A stretch of DNA of 64,000 nt, from positions 1,336,459 to 1,400,458 of the forward strand of contig ONZQ02000002.1 of the NCBI GenBank assembly GCA_900312665.1. The letters are read 5' to 3'. Shown here piece after piece: positions 1-9,676 of the stretch (positions are counted from its first letter, which is position 1; every line of letters begins with the position of its first letter). The DNA comes from Cephalotrichum gorgonifer. Lineage: Eukaryota; Ascomycota; Sordariomycetes; Microascales; Microascaceae. The position numbers and the translations under genes are program-made. The notes under the pieces are model-generated. The model made no database searches. It worked only from the letters and a program-made list of their open reading frames with translations, and had not been told where the DNA came from.

Positions 1-1501
1 CTTGTACACAAGAGAACACAGGTACCTGTTCTGGTATGGTGCCCTCTGTGGTAGTACCACGAATGGGGAGGGGGCAAGGTTCAGGGGGTTGGAGTCCGGG
101 AGGTTGGCAAGGGAGGAGGCACCATATCAAAGTACTTTGTACTGGCTCGTTCGCCACAATACCAGGTCGACTGGGTGAGATCGGCGCATACGTCGGAGTC
201 AGAGAGCGGGGGAGGTACCTCGCACACGAATAAATTGCCTGGGGCGACCTAATGTCCTCTGAGCTGGGTCGTCCTCGTATATACAAGTAATTTGTACCCA
301 GACTGACCAGGTCGTTGTGGGTCTTCACAAGCGGCCGCCCCCACTTCCCGTTTTCATCTTCACCTCGGCCATCGGCTGGACACAGGAAGATACGAGTACT
401 TGTACGGATTAAAGTAAGACTAATATTCGGAAGTTTCCTCCATGAGATAGACAGCTGTCGGCTACAATTTGCCACGAGCTGTCATGGACCACTGTTAGCG
501 CTAGCTCTTGGTGTAAAAAAGAAGAAGAAGAAGAAGAAGAAGAAAAAAAAAGGAAATCTTGAAATCGTGAGTTCCTCTAAGCGACGGCCCGCCCGAGGGA
601 ATGTGGCAACTAGCTTTCGGCGATCATAGTGCGAAGAGAGAGAGAGGCTAAAGAAGGCCTTCACGACTTCTCCGATCCCCCCACGTCACGAGCATTAGAG
701 ACGACCCATCCAGCTGGCCTTGGTTCGTTCTCATACTCCCTTGCCGAGTCGTTTGTCGAGCTGCCGGCATTCAAAGAAACTCTCTGCACGTGCTCGTACA
801 AGGGCAGGTCGATCCTCGATTCCTTTTTTATTATTCTGGCGGTGAAGAAAACAATCCTTCGTACCCCACCTTACCACCACATCTCACACACGTTAAAGTA
901 CCTCGTTTATCATCATCGCCAACAGGCGCAAGAGTCAGCTCACCCTGTCCATTCCCATCCATCCTTGAAGGTTCGTATGTTAGCGCCATGGTACACAATC
1001 AACCGAAAAAGAAAAATCAGCGATTGGTGCCTCTCCTGCCGAGAAAGCGAACTTTCGCATCGAAAAGAGTAAGAATGTGAGTGGATCGACTACAGCTTGG
1101 CAATGCAACATATTACACGACAGAGGAACCGCAACCTTGTAAGTCATAACCTTGTTCGGATTAATGCAGGGCGAGGTGGGCGAATGGGAAATCCCCTGCC
1201 CCTCCATTTACCCCTCCTCTCCCGAGATGCGGAGAGAGAGAGCGGAGAGGGGCGGAGGAGAGGGCGCTGGGTGCTCGCATGACCACAATTGTCGCGATTA
1301 TCAGCGGCATCTTAATGGGTCGGCTAATATGTAAGGCAAATTGACGAGCTTGTTGGAGACAGAACGATATCTATGTAGGCTACATGCGAGTACAAGGACG
1401 AGTACGCAAATGTATCTACCAATAAAAAAGACCAGGACGAAGATACATGCAACCTAGATCCCTAAAAGAGTACAAAATAAAGGGACAAAAATATAGAATT
1501 T
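1..1501. other. intergenic, no gene recognised
   Basis: No open frame here looks like a conserved protein. The stretch holds a purine-rich GAA-type microsatellite (positions 521-543) followed by an A-run, and octamers of the dispersed TACRAGTA/TACTYGTA family at 282, 391 and 397. Otherwise I see nothing in it. Confidence 0.6.
521..551. repeat. GAA microsatellite plus A-run
   Basis: A simple purine tract of about seven GAA units followed by a run of A. The short lysine-rich and phenylalanine-rich frames across it are repeat translations, not genes. Confidence 0.9.
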
Positions 1502-1603
1502 TGATAACAGTGAGATTCGAACTCACGCCATGAAACCATGACCAGGAATTAATCGTTAAGGAATACCTTAACCTGGCGCCTTAGACCGCTCGGCCATGTT
1601 ACC
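1502..1603 (-). tRNA. tRNA-Leu (anticodon AAG), intron-containing, copy 1
   Basis: On the minus strand the acceptor arms GGTAACA and TGTTATC pair through seven positions with one G-U. A class II D-arm, a long variable arm (CATG pairing with CATG) and the T-arm GTGAG-TTCGAAT-CTCAC follow. The anticodon stem CCAGG/CCTGG encloses TTAAGG, an 18-nt intron and T, giving anticodon AAG, which reads leucine CUU/CUC codons after A34 to inosine editing. The intron sits one base 3' of the anticodon, the normal eukaryotic nuclear position. CCA is not encoded. The 84-nt mature part is identical to that of the neighbouring copy; only the intron differs. Confidence 0.93.
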
Positions 1604-1692
1604 AGTGATTGATGGGAAAGAGCGCCTGTGGAGGCAAAAATAAACCAGAGCAAGAGAGATTGGAACACAATAAAACAAAAAACATGTAATCG

Positions 1693-1794
1693 TGATAACA
1701 GTGAGATTCGAACTCACGCCATGAAACCATGACCAGGAATTACTCGTTAAGGAGAACCTTAACCTGGCGCCTTAGACCGCTCGGCCATGTTACC
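1693..1794 (-). tRNA. tRNA-Leu (anticodon AAG), intron-containing, copy 2
   Basis: Second copy in the same orientation, 89 bp from the first. All exon positions match copy 1, including acceptor, D-, anticodon, variable and T-arms. The 18-nt intron after position 37 differs from copy 1 at three bases. It is a tandem duplication whose mature product is unchanged. The gene is complete and looks functional: TTCGAAT T-loop, intact stems. Confidence 0.93.
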
Positions 1795-2780
1795 AATTGA
1801 TGGTGACCCTATGTCGTATGTGGGTACAATAGGCTAGGGCGGAGCTACAGGAGTGGACTCTAACATATCAAGAAGAAGAAATATTCCCGAATCCCGAAGG
1901 GGGAGCAGCGGAGAAGTCCACTGGATGACGGAGGAGGGTGAGGGTGGTATCTAAAAAAGGAGAGGGGGCCGCGATAAAGTTAGGTTTTGGTATATCGGAA
2001 GCAGATATGCCGTGCTCTCGAATATAGGGTGGCATGTTACTTGCATATTCTCCATGGAGATAAATATCACCCGTATAAGTCGGCGTAACACAATGAGTGG
2101 TGTGGTCGGGATCCTCTGTTACATGCACGGAGAGAAGCACCCCCTCTTCCCGCTCCCCCTCATGCTGCAGCTCTCCTCCTAGCCATCCATCATGGACAAG
2201 AGATAAACAACAGGAACTTTCGCTAGCGGCAACGTCGTGATACATGAAGATCCCGGTGAAGATTGGTAACTTGGTAGAGAAGCGGGACAGCACGCCCACC
2301 CACCACTCGTTTGCCATCGCGTGACCCCCCCCCCCCCCCAATTCACTACCGCCGAGGATATGAGTTCCTCGTCCTGTAACATAGGTTGATCTTCTCCCTG
2401 GCTGCCCTCCCAACCGAGGAGCCCAGTGGCCCCAGGACACAGCTCAATTGATGATATCATCCCTAGGCCCGAAGACAAAACTACACTCACCTCGCCTCCG
2501 TCTCACGACGATAGAACCACCACCATGTCTCTTCCGGCGGTAGCCGCAGTACCGCCGCCGAGGATAAGCGTCACTATCTGATGCACGACTAAGCATCCAG
2601 CAGCCAACAAGTCAAATTTGAACGGAGAGCGACTCCCCAGCTCTCCAGCACCGGCCTTGCTATGGAGGAATACACATGCTCTTCGTATGATATGCAGTTC
2701 CACAACTGAACGTAGGTATCCGTAAACTCTAGGTCTGCCTCTATCGCCCCCCCGTCAGCCCCAAACAAACCCCGCGCCGT
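1795..2780. other. intergenic, with a C15 homopolymer
   Basis: Between the tRNA pair and the 3' end of the LDAH-type gene. An uninterrupted C run lies at 2325-2339. A 190-codon minus-strand frame crosses that run but shows no recognisable domain and is not called. Confidence 0.5.
2325..2339. repeat. C15 homopolymer
   Basis: Uninterrupted run of C in an intergenic region. Comparable runs are C13 (15857-15869), C18 (22030-22047) and C12 (49207-49218). Confidence 0.9.
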
Positions 2781-3873
2781 CTACTCCAACTCGACCCGCC
2801 TGTTCTGTATCTTCCCGAGCCAATCCCTCACCTGCTCAGAGACAAACATACTACACACTATTCCCCGACACCGTCAGCTCGCCGCCCAAACCAGGATGCA
2901 AAGGGAAAGGAGGAAGAAAAGGGAGGGGGGACTCACCCTCCTTGGTGCAAAAAGCATGTGGAAAGTTTCCGCCATCAATGACAATCTCCGTACTCCCCTT
3001 CTTACGGCCCCTCATCCTCTTGATGAACTCGTCCCTCAACTCACATGAGACCCAATGATCCACCTTTGCGAACAAGAACATAAACTTGGGCACCCGCTGC
3101 CTGTGCTCCTCGTCCCCCTTTAGCACCTCCCACAGATCCTCCTCCCACTCATCGTCCGCGATGGCCGTCATCTCATCGCGGCCCATGTACAGCGTCTGCC
3201 ATATCGCGTCGCGGCTCTTCAGGAAGCCGGCCGCGGTGGCGGCCGCGCGCGGGCTGAAGCGCATCAGGAAGCGGCACCAGGCGTAGAGGACGAAATAGGG
3301 GACGAAGAATAGTAGGAACCTGAGGAGGCGGTGGAGGTGGTCGTTGAGGAACGAGAACTGGCATATGAACGTGAAGAAGCGGCCGCACTGGGAGCGGGCG
3401 ATGTGCGTTATGGTGGGGCAGAGGAGGATGCCGTGGTGGAGCTTCAGGTGAGGCGCTGGGGACGGGTCAAGTTTGTGGCGCTGGAAGATCTCGAGGGCGA
3501 TGTACGCGCCGACGGAGTGGCCGATGACCACTACAAAGTCGTAGGGCTGGCCGGCGGACCCGTCCGGCGCGGGGATCCGGCGCTGCGAGAGGCTCTCATA
3601 GGAGATGGTGATGTGGTCCTCGAGGTTGTACGGGGGGCTTGCGCTCGTGAAGGGCGCGTGCTCGTCGTCGTGGAACCCGGGGAGACTCCGGCCGTAGATG
3701 TCGAAGGCTACGCCTTGCTGGATATCGTCCAGCTGGGCCCGCAGTGACTTTAGGAAGGGCTCATACCAGTCGACGAAGCCGGGGTTCCCGGGGATGAAGT
3801 AGACGAGGGCGTGGGCTCCGGTCTTGGGGGACGGCCGAGTAGCTGGGAGGAAGACGAAGTGCTTGGTGGCCAT
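2781..3873 (-). CDS. lipid droplet-associated hydrolase (LDAH/DUF2305 family)
   Basis: Alpha/beta hydrolase of the LDAH family, expected at lipid droplets, where relatives act as serine-type lipid or sterol-ester hydrolases. The 337-residue model starts at the MATKHF methionine; the 24 codons upstream in the same frame are Pro-rich and not conserved. Motifs seen are the oxyanion segment YFIPGNPG, the nucleophile elbow GHSVGA and the C-terminal GGNFPHAF carrying the catalytic His. A hydrophobic segment near residues 210-240 may be the droplet-anchoring hairpin. Exons are 3873-2937 and 2857-2781. The 79-bp intron (GTGAGT...AATAG, branch-like GCTGACG) puts the last exon in a frame ending EQVRDWLGKIQ, which suits the family. 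The gene diverges from the ARMT1-type gene across about 630 bp. Family call is firm; the acceptor choice is inferred. Confidence 0.85.
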
Positions 3874-4501
3874 AGTGAGTGGTAGGTAGGGTGGGCCGGC
3901 GCAGAGCGGCAGGGTGGGCGAGTGGGAGCTCTGGGGTAAGTGCACTTAGAACGACGATATATTAACACTAAACAGGGAGAATGATATCGGTCGATATCAC
4001 TAGGTTTTTAAGGTTAACGGCCGGTTCGCGAGGTCTCGGGGTATGATAGCGTTCCTCAAGCGGCTCAAGGCCACAAAGGAACATGCATTTTGTAGGGTTC
4101 ACAAAGGTATATACGTAAGGATGGGTTCTAGGAAGTCTGAGGTAAGGCTCTAAAGTGTTTCCCGTAGGTGTTGCGTTCCGTCTTGGCCTTGTGAGATAAA
4201 TGCTGCTCCCGAGGAAACCGATGAGGCAAGTGGTGAGAAGTTGCTCTTGCTCCTGGAAGCATGCATCAATTGGAGGGAGCTCGCATCTATCGGGGAGTTT
4301 TCTTTAACGGGTACTGCCCCTCCATGGATCTCGCGTTGACCCCACCATAGACGACCGACAACGGCATCGCATCATTCCAAGTGTCGCATATCGAGCTGCG
4401 CTTCGTTCCGAGTATTCCATTCAAGTTGGTTAGATCTTGTATAGCTGCCCTATAGACACCTTCGCTGCACACCATACACCACACACCACACATCGCATGA
4501 A
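3874..4501. promoter_or_regulatory. divergent intergenic region, LDAH-type / ARMT1-type genes
   Basis: A 628-bp space between two start codons facing apart, so it should carry both promoters. No convincing TATA box or named operator is visible. Confidence 0.45.
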
Positions 4502-6243
4502 ATGGCGGGCACTGCGACACCAGGTGAGCAAACCCCTCAGATTGGCCGGCGAACACCCCCGCTAACGTTGATATCACATAGAAGGGTACTCGACGGGCGA
4601 CAAGACCTCGTTCGGCTGGGTCACCGCACGGGAACGGTGGCCTGTAATCATTGTACGTACTCGGACTTCCGACTGCAACCACTGTCCCTCCTGTCGCTGA
4701 CCCTCTGCTCTACTAGACTGGTGCCATCGACGATGTGCACAGGGCGGTGTTCAAAACTGAAGATCCGGAGGCCTTGCAGGAAGGCAAGGCAATTCTTGAG
4801 TCGCTAGCCAAGCTTAAATATGAGATTCAGCACGACCGAAAACTCTCGTATGGACCCTATATCTACCCCTAGCTACGTCTCCTGACTAACAAGCCAAGGC
4901 CCGTCGACGACGACGGCTTCCCCGACGTCGCCGCCTTCAATGACGAGCTGGCCAAGCTGGGGTCCCCCTCCTGGCTCGACGCCCCGTGGCTCTACACTGA
5001 ATGCTACATGTTCAGGTAAAGATGGCACCCTTCATTCCCACCTTTTCCCGTCTCGACTCGCAGCCGCGCTAAGCAGCACAGATAGACGTATAAGCTCCTA
5101 CTTCAAGAACTCCAAGCACTGGAAGGAGTACGACCTCTTCGCCCGCCAAAAGCTCTCTACCTTCCGCTCCTCCCGCCCCGCCGTTCTCGAGCTCGCAGCC
5201 CGCTACCGCGACCTCGTCACGCAGATCCAGGCCCATACCCCGGCCACCGCCTCCGAGGAGGCCGAGCGTCTCCTCTTCGTCGAGATGTGCGAGATCTGCC
5301 TCTGGGGCAACGCGACGGACCTCTCCCTCCTGACGACCCTCACCTACGAGGACATCCAGAAACTGCAGGGCGCCGAGGCGCGCAAGGCCTCCGAGGCCAA
5401 CATCCTCGCCAACGACACCTCCACTGCCTTTGACCTCCTCAAGAAGGCCAAGGCCGAGGGCAGGGCCGACCGCCGCGTGGACATCGTGCTCGACAACGCC
5501 GGGTTCGAGCTCTACGTCGACCTGATACTCGCGGGCTACCTCCTCTCTTCGGGGCTTGCCACCACCATCGTGCTGCACCCCAAGAGCATCCCTTGGTTCG
5601 TGTCCGACGTCCTGCCCAGCGACTTTGCGCAGCTCATCGGCAGCCTCGCGAACCCGAAGCCGTTCTACGAGACGCCCTCGGAGGACGAGGTCCTGCAGGG
5701 CAAGACGCCCGAGCCGCTCGCCGAGGCCGACGCGGAGAACCTGCGGTTCTTGTTTGAGCAGTGGAGCAGGTTCCACGCGGAGGGGCAGGTGATTCTGCGG
5801 CCGAACAGGTTCTGGACGCTCCCTGGGAGCTTCTGGGAGCTGCCCACCCAGGCGACGGACCTGTACGAGGACCTGAAGGGGAGCGAGCTGGTTATCTTCA
5901 AGGGGGACCTGAACTACCGCAAGCTCACCGCCGACGTAAGCGATCCCAAGCTCCCTCCCTCACCCTTCTCCCTCATCTACGAACGAAACCGAGCTAATAA
6001 ACCCCCGACCAGCTCGACTGGGACCCCACGACCCCCTTCACGAAAGCCCTCGGCCCGCTCGGACCGGGCTCGGGCGTCAACGTGCTGTCGCTGCGCACCT
6101 GCAAGGCCGACGTTGTGGTCGGGCTCGAGCCGGGCGTGGACGAGAAGCTCAAGGCCGCCGAGGGCGGCGGCGGGGACTCGGGGGCGAGGAAGTGGGCCTG
6201 GAGCGGGAAGTGGGCTGTCATCTCTTTCTCGCCGAAGGAGTAG
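4502..6243 (+). CDS. damage-control phosphatase ARMT1 (DUF89 family)
   Basis: Metal-dependent phosphatase of the DUF89/ARMT1 group (yeast relative YMR027W), which removes phosphate from damaging sugar phosphates such as fructose-1-phosphate; some members were reported as protein-glutamate methyltransferases. The 473-residue model has six exons: 4502-4523, 4582-4652, 4717-4847, 4899-5015, 5086-5935, 6013-6243. All introns are short GT-AG and phases close. N-terminal motifs are TSFGWVTARERWPVI and TGAIDDVHRA. The metal-binding signature VDIVLDNAGFE lies near residue 250 and the second active-site motif FKGDLNYRKL near residue 395. The C-terminus WSGKWAVISFSPKE fits the family. Length and motif order match full-length members. 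The fifth exon must start at ACG after GATAG, because the earlier AG would give an immediate stop. Confidence 0.93.
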
Positions 6244-6475
6244 GGGGGCATGTTATGGACCGAATGTGCAAGCAGACAGAGATCATGTTATTGGCGAGAT
6301 AGACCTATATTTGAACCTAGAACCCTCCCCATAAACGAGGTACGATGAATATACACTCCAACTCCGTGCCATGCGCGATCCCCGAGGTATAATCAAGCCT
6401 CACCCCAAACCTTCCAGAAAACCTTAAAACGACCATAATACCTTTCCCGTCCATCCATGTCCCCCCAGCCAAGGC

Positions 6476-7814
6476 TTAGATCCCCTCATCCCAGTCAGTC
6501 CACCTCCTAATAACCTCGTCCACCCTCCCCACGCCCCTCCTGCTCCCCTCCACCTCGAACCACTCCCTGTGCTCCCTCCCGCAGACCTCGCACTTTCCCC
6601 TGGTGGCCTTCATCCCCAGGCCGGCCAGTTCGATATGCACTAGCCTCTCGACCCTCTTGACGTGCGGCGTCATGCGGGGCCCGGCTTTCGACCCGCCTGC
6701 GCCGGGGCTGGAGCCGGGGCTGGGGACGGGAGTGGTCCCGCGGCTGGGGATATAGGGATAGAACCGCAGGACCTCGATCTCATATCCGCACTGCCTTGAC
6801 CACTCGTTCATCCTCCTCTGCACATTCGACGCCCTCCCGATCTTCAGCAGCATCGTATTGTCTCCCTTCCCCTCCTTCCCGTCTCGCGGTGCGGCGTCTC
6901 TATTGTACGACCCTACCACGTCACTCAGCCTCCCGGAACCTCTACTGCCCTTCGCGCCCCTCCCGGAGCCAAGGAGCTCCCTCGCCTCGTCGACGGGGAC
7001 CGTCCGCCGAGAAGGCGGCGTCATCCAGAAGACGTAGATGTACCCCGGCTCCTCGGAGTCAACGTGCGGCCTGCCCAGCTCCGCGAGGAGCAGTGACGCC
7101 GTGAGGGGGTCTGTGGTTGGGGGGATGAGGTCCAGGTATCCGCCCGCCTGGTTCGGATGTCCGCCGGACGATGACACTCGCTGTCTGGGGGAGGACGGCA
7201 GGCGGGGGCCCGGAGAGGGCGAGAGTTTCCCCGGCGAGCCCGCGAGCCCGCCCGGCGACGAGTGCGGCTTCGTCTTGGTGGGCGTGACGACGACGGCGGG
7301 TGGCCTCGTGGGCGTCGACACCGTCTTCTCGGGCCGCTGGAGGGGCCTAGGCTGGGGTCTCGGGCCGGCGTCAACTTCCTCGATCGGGATGCTGAAGCAG
7401 AGACAGCAGCTCAGCGTGCCGCCTTCCCCGCCATTTCCCTTCCCCTTCCCCTTTCCGCCCCCCCGCCTTCCCATGACGCTTCCCCTTCACTCCACTACCC
7501 GCCGCCTTCTTCCCCCTCCCCTTCTTCTCCTCAAGACTCACGATCCCAAGCCGATCGGCCAACGTGTCCAAACTCGCCCTCGTCCCCGCCCTCGCGGGCG
7601 CCTTGGTGGGGGTGGAGGCAACGGACTGCCCCCTGTGCTGCCAGCAGAACCGCTCGTCCGCCCCGCTGGAGCGGATCCGTGAGGACTGAGAGGACGACGC
7701 GAGGGCGCGGCGGCAGGGGAGGCCGGCGGAGGTGATGCCCGCGCAGGTGGTGGACGGGTCGAGGGAGTCGGAGCGGGCGAGGAGAGACTCGGGGGTATTT
7801 TGGATAAAAGGCAT
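6476..7814 (-). pseudogene. T5orf172 (Mug113/DUF1766) domain protein, frame broken
   Basis: GIY-YIG-like T5orf172 protein; S. pombe Mug113 is a meiotically induced relative, and the biochemical role is unknown. The N-terminal part (7814 down to about 7480) begins MPFIQNTPESLLARSDS and has a Cys/His patch (CAGITSAGLPC ... FCWQH). The C-terminal part lies in the next frame (about 7470 to 6476) and has the diagnostic LLKIGRASNVQRRMNEW, then VERLVHIELAGLG, a CEVCGREHREWFEV Cys/His patch and RRWTDWDEG at the end. The frames meet in a G-rich tract with a 7-bp G run (C run on the plus strand around 7460). A one-base insertion or base-call error there, or an unusual intron of length 3n+1, would explain it. 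A GTGAGT lies at about 7536-7541 minus, but no pyrimidine-rich acceptor in the right phase follows. The gene may well be functional; it is typed here as broken only because the frame does not close. Confidence 0.72.
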
Positions 7815-9290
7815 TGTTATTCGTATGCTCCTCTTTCCTTTCTTGGAGCTTCACCTAGGGAGCTTCCTTTTGGTTTCACTTTCCAAGTTTCCTCCTTCTT
7901 TCTCTTCTTCTTTTCGGTTGCCGGTTTTCTTTCCGGGTGCTGGTCAGATTGCTTTTCTTCGAGTGGTACTCTAGTGAGGCAGTCTCGGGACTTAAAAAGC
8001 AGGAGGACTTTCCAAGGTGTTGGAGACTTTGTGTGAGAGGATGTATCTCCCGAGCGTGGTTTCCGGAACGAGTTGACGAGTGAGACATGTACTCGGCCAT
8101 CACTCAACGCAGGCGGATAAAGGGAAAAATCAGCAGAGGACTTGGATGTGCCAGCGACTCATCATTCGACTCTACAATCCGCGGTTCACACAAACGCGGC
8201 TTGTAGGTCGTCCCTTGGAAATTCACTCGGCTCAAGTCACACACACGCACACGCCTAGATTTAAACCTTGCCCCGCGGGCTCGTAAAGAGGCACTCTCCG
8301 GAAGTGATCCGATTTACTTTTATGTTGTGTGAAAGGCAACATCCGTCTCCTTAACAATGTAAGAAAAGTCTCGGGCGGCCTACGAGTTCGAGGTGAGAAG
8401 GAGATACCGACAGACAGGCCTCCTACCTGTTCGTGAATTGTGCATCGTGAAGTGTGACCCCACCGCCATTAGCCGCCTATACGCACCAGCCTATCCACCT
8501 GCCCTGCCCTGCCCTGCCAAGGTTGTCCACCCCCGAGCCTGCGTCTGCCTGGTTGGGTTTGGCTGTCGCGCTCCTGACACATGTGCGGTGGCTGGGCAGG
8601 AACAGGGCGAAGCAGGGCGAAGCAGGGGCTCAGAAGCCTCCAATCAACATACCCATCTCTCACTCCACATCTCGCTCGCTGCCTGCCTAAACGGGCTCAG
8701 CGATTGGCCAAAACTACCCATCTGTCTGCAGCTTCCGTCGATTCTCTATTCATACCCGCCGTATTGCGCGACGTCTCCTCCATACACAAAGACGTCGTCT
8801 TCGAACAACAGACGTCATACAACACCCCCAAGATTTCGAACAACACGAGACATTTACAGAAACTCGGACAGATAGGGCTGTTTGAATGCTTCGGACGTGG
8901 GTAGATTTCGCCAGGGGAACCTAACTCTAAACTTCCATCTCCCCCTCCCCCTTTCTTCCTTCTTCCTGTCTCCTCTCCTTCACTCCCCCCTTTCTTCCCA
9001 CTCCCCCAGTCCATGCTAGATCACAAGGACCACCTACTCCCAACTAACCCCCACCGCCATCCGAAACAAGGAACAAGAACGTACGGAAGTTTCAAATCCC
9101 AAACTCCACCACCCTAAATACACGAAAAAGGCCAACGAAAGAAGGACATAGAGAGAGAACACACCAGGGAGAGAGATCCGCCCCTCCCAGCCTCTCTCTA
9201 AACACACCTGTCCCTCCCTCCAACACTATCAACACAGCCCAACACCGCCCGCACTCCGCACTCCGCCCCCGAAATCCGACCGGGAAACAA

Positions 9291-9330
9291 GAGAGACGCA
9301 AAGGCACAGAGACGCAAAGGTACAGAGACA
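9291..9330. repeat. 16-bp direct repeat, about 2.4 units
   Basis: GACGCAAAGGYACAGA is repeated in tandem and directly precedes the next minisatellite. Confidence 0.75.
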
Positions 9331-9343
9331 GAAATAGTTCGAG

Positions 9344-9436
9344 GTGTAAAAAAGACAAGAGTGTAAAGCAGAATTGTAAAACAAAAGTGTAAAGCAGAGG
9401 TGTAAAACAGAGGTACGAAACGGAGGTGCAAAAAAA
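9344..9436. repeat. degenerate 13-bp minisatellite
   Basis: About seven imperfect copies of GTGTAAARCAGAG with substitutions and one or two length changes, about 240 bp downstream of the CCR4 stop codon. Confidence 0.75.
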
Positions 9437-9676
9437 GAAAAACGTTGCGCATGATCTTGATGTATTCCTCGCAAAAGACAAGATTCCCCACGCCCGCCAA
9501 AATATCACACAACCCACTCACTCCCTTCATCAGACTAACAAATCCCTATGACCCTATTCCCCCTCTTTTCCCCTTGAACCATGTTTCCCTTCTGAGTATG
9601 ATAGCAGCTGCCGAGGTTAAATCAACTCACGGCGTGCAGCCCAAGGCCGAGGATCAGGTGGTTGATTACGGCCGCC

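Larger units (their letters stand above)
7815..9676. other. intergenic region with small tandem repeats
   Basis: About 1.9 kb between the 5' end of the T5orf172 gene and the 3' end of CCR4. No conserved protein is visible. It contains pyrimidine-rich stretches (8920-9010) and the degenerate tandem repeats at 9291-9436. Confidence 0.5.

Noticed and set aside
1868..2440. 190-codon minus-strand open frame near the tRNA genes
   Set aside because: It reads through a C15 run, has no recognisable domain, odd composition and no splice-supported extension.
5069..5776. 235-codon minus-strand frame inside the ARMT1-type gene
   Set aside because: Antisense shadow of a GC-rich exon; the plus-strand protein is clearly the conserved one.
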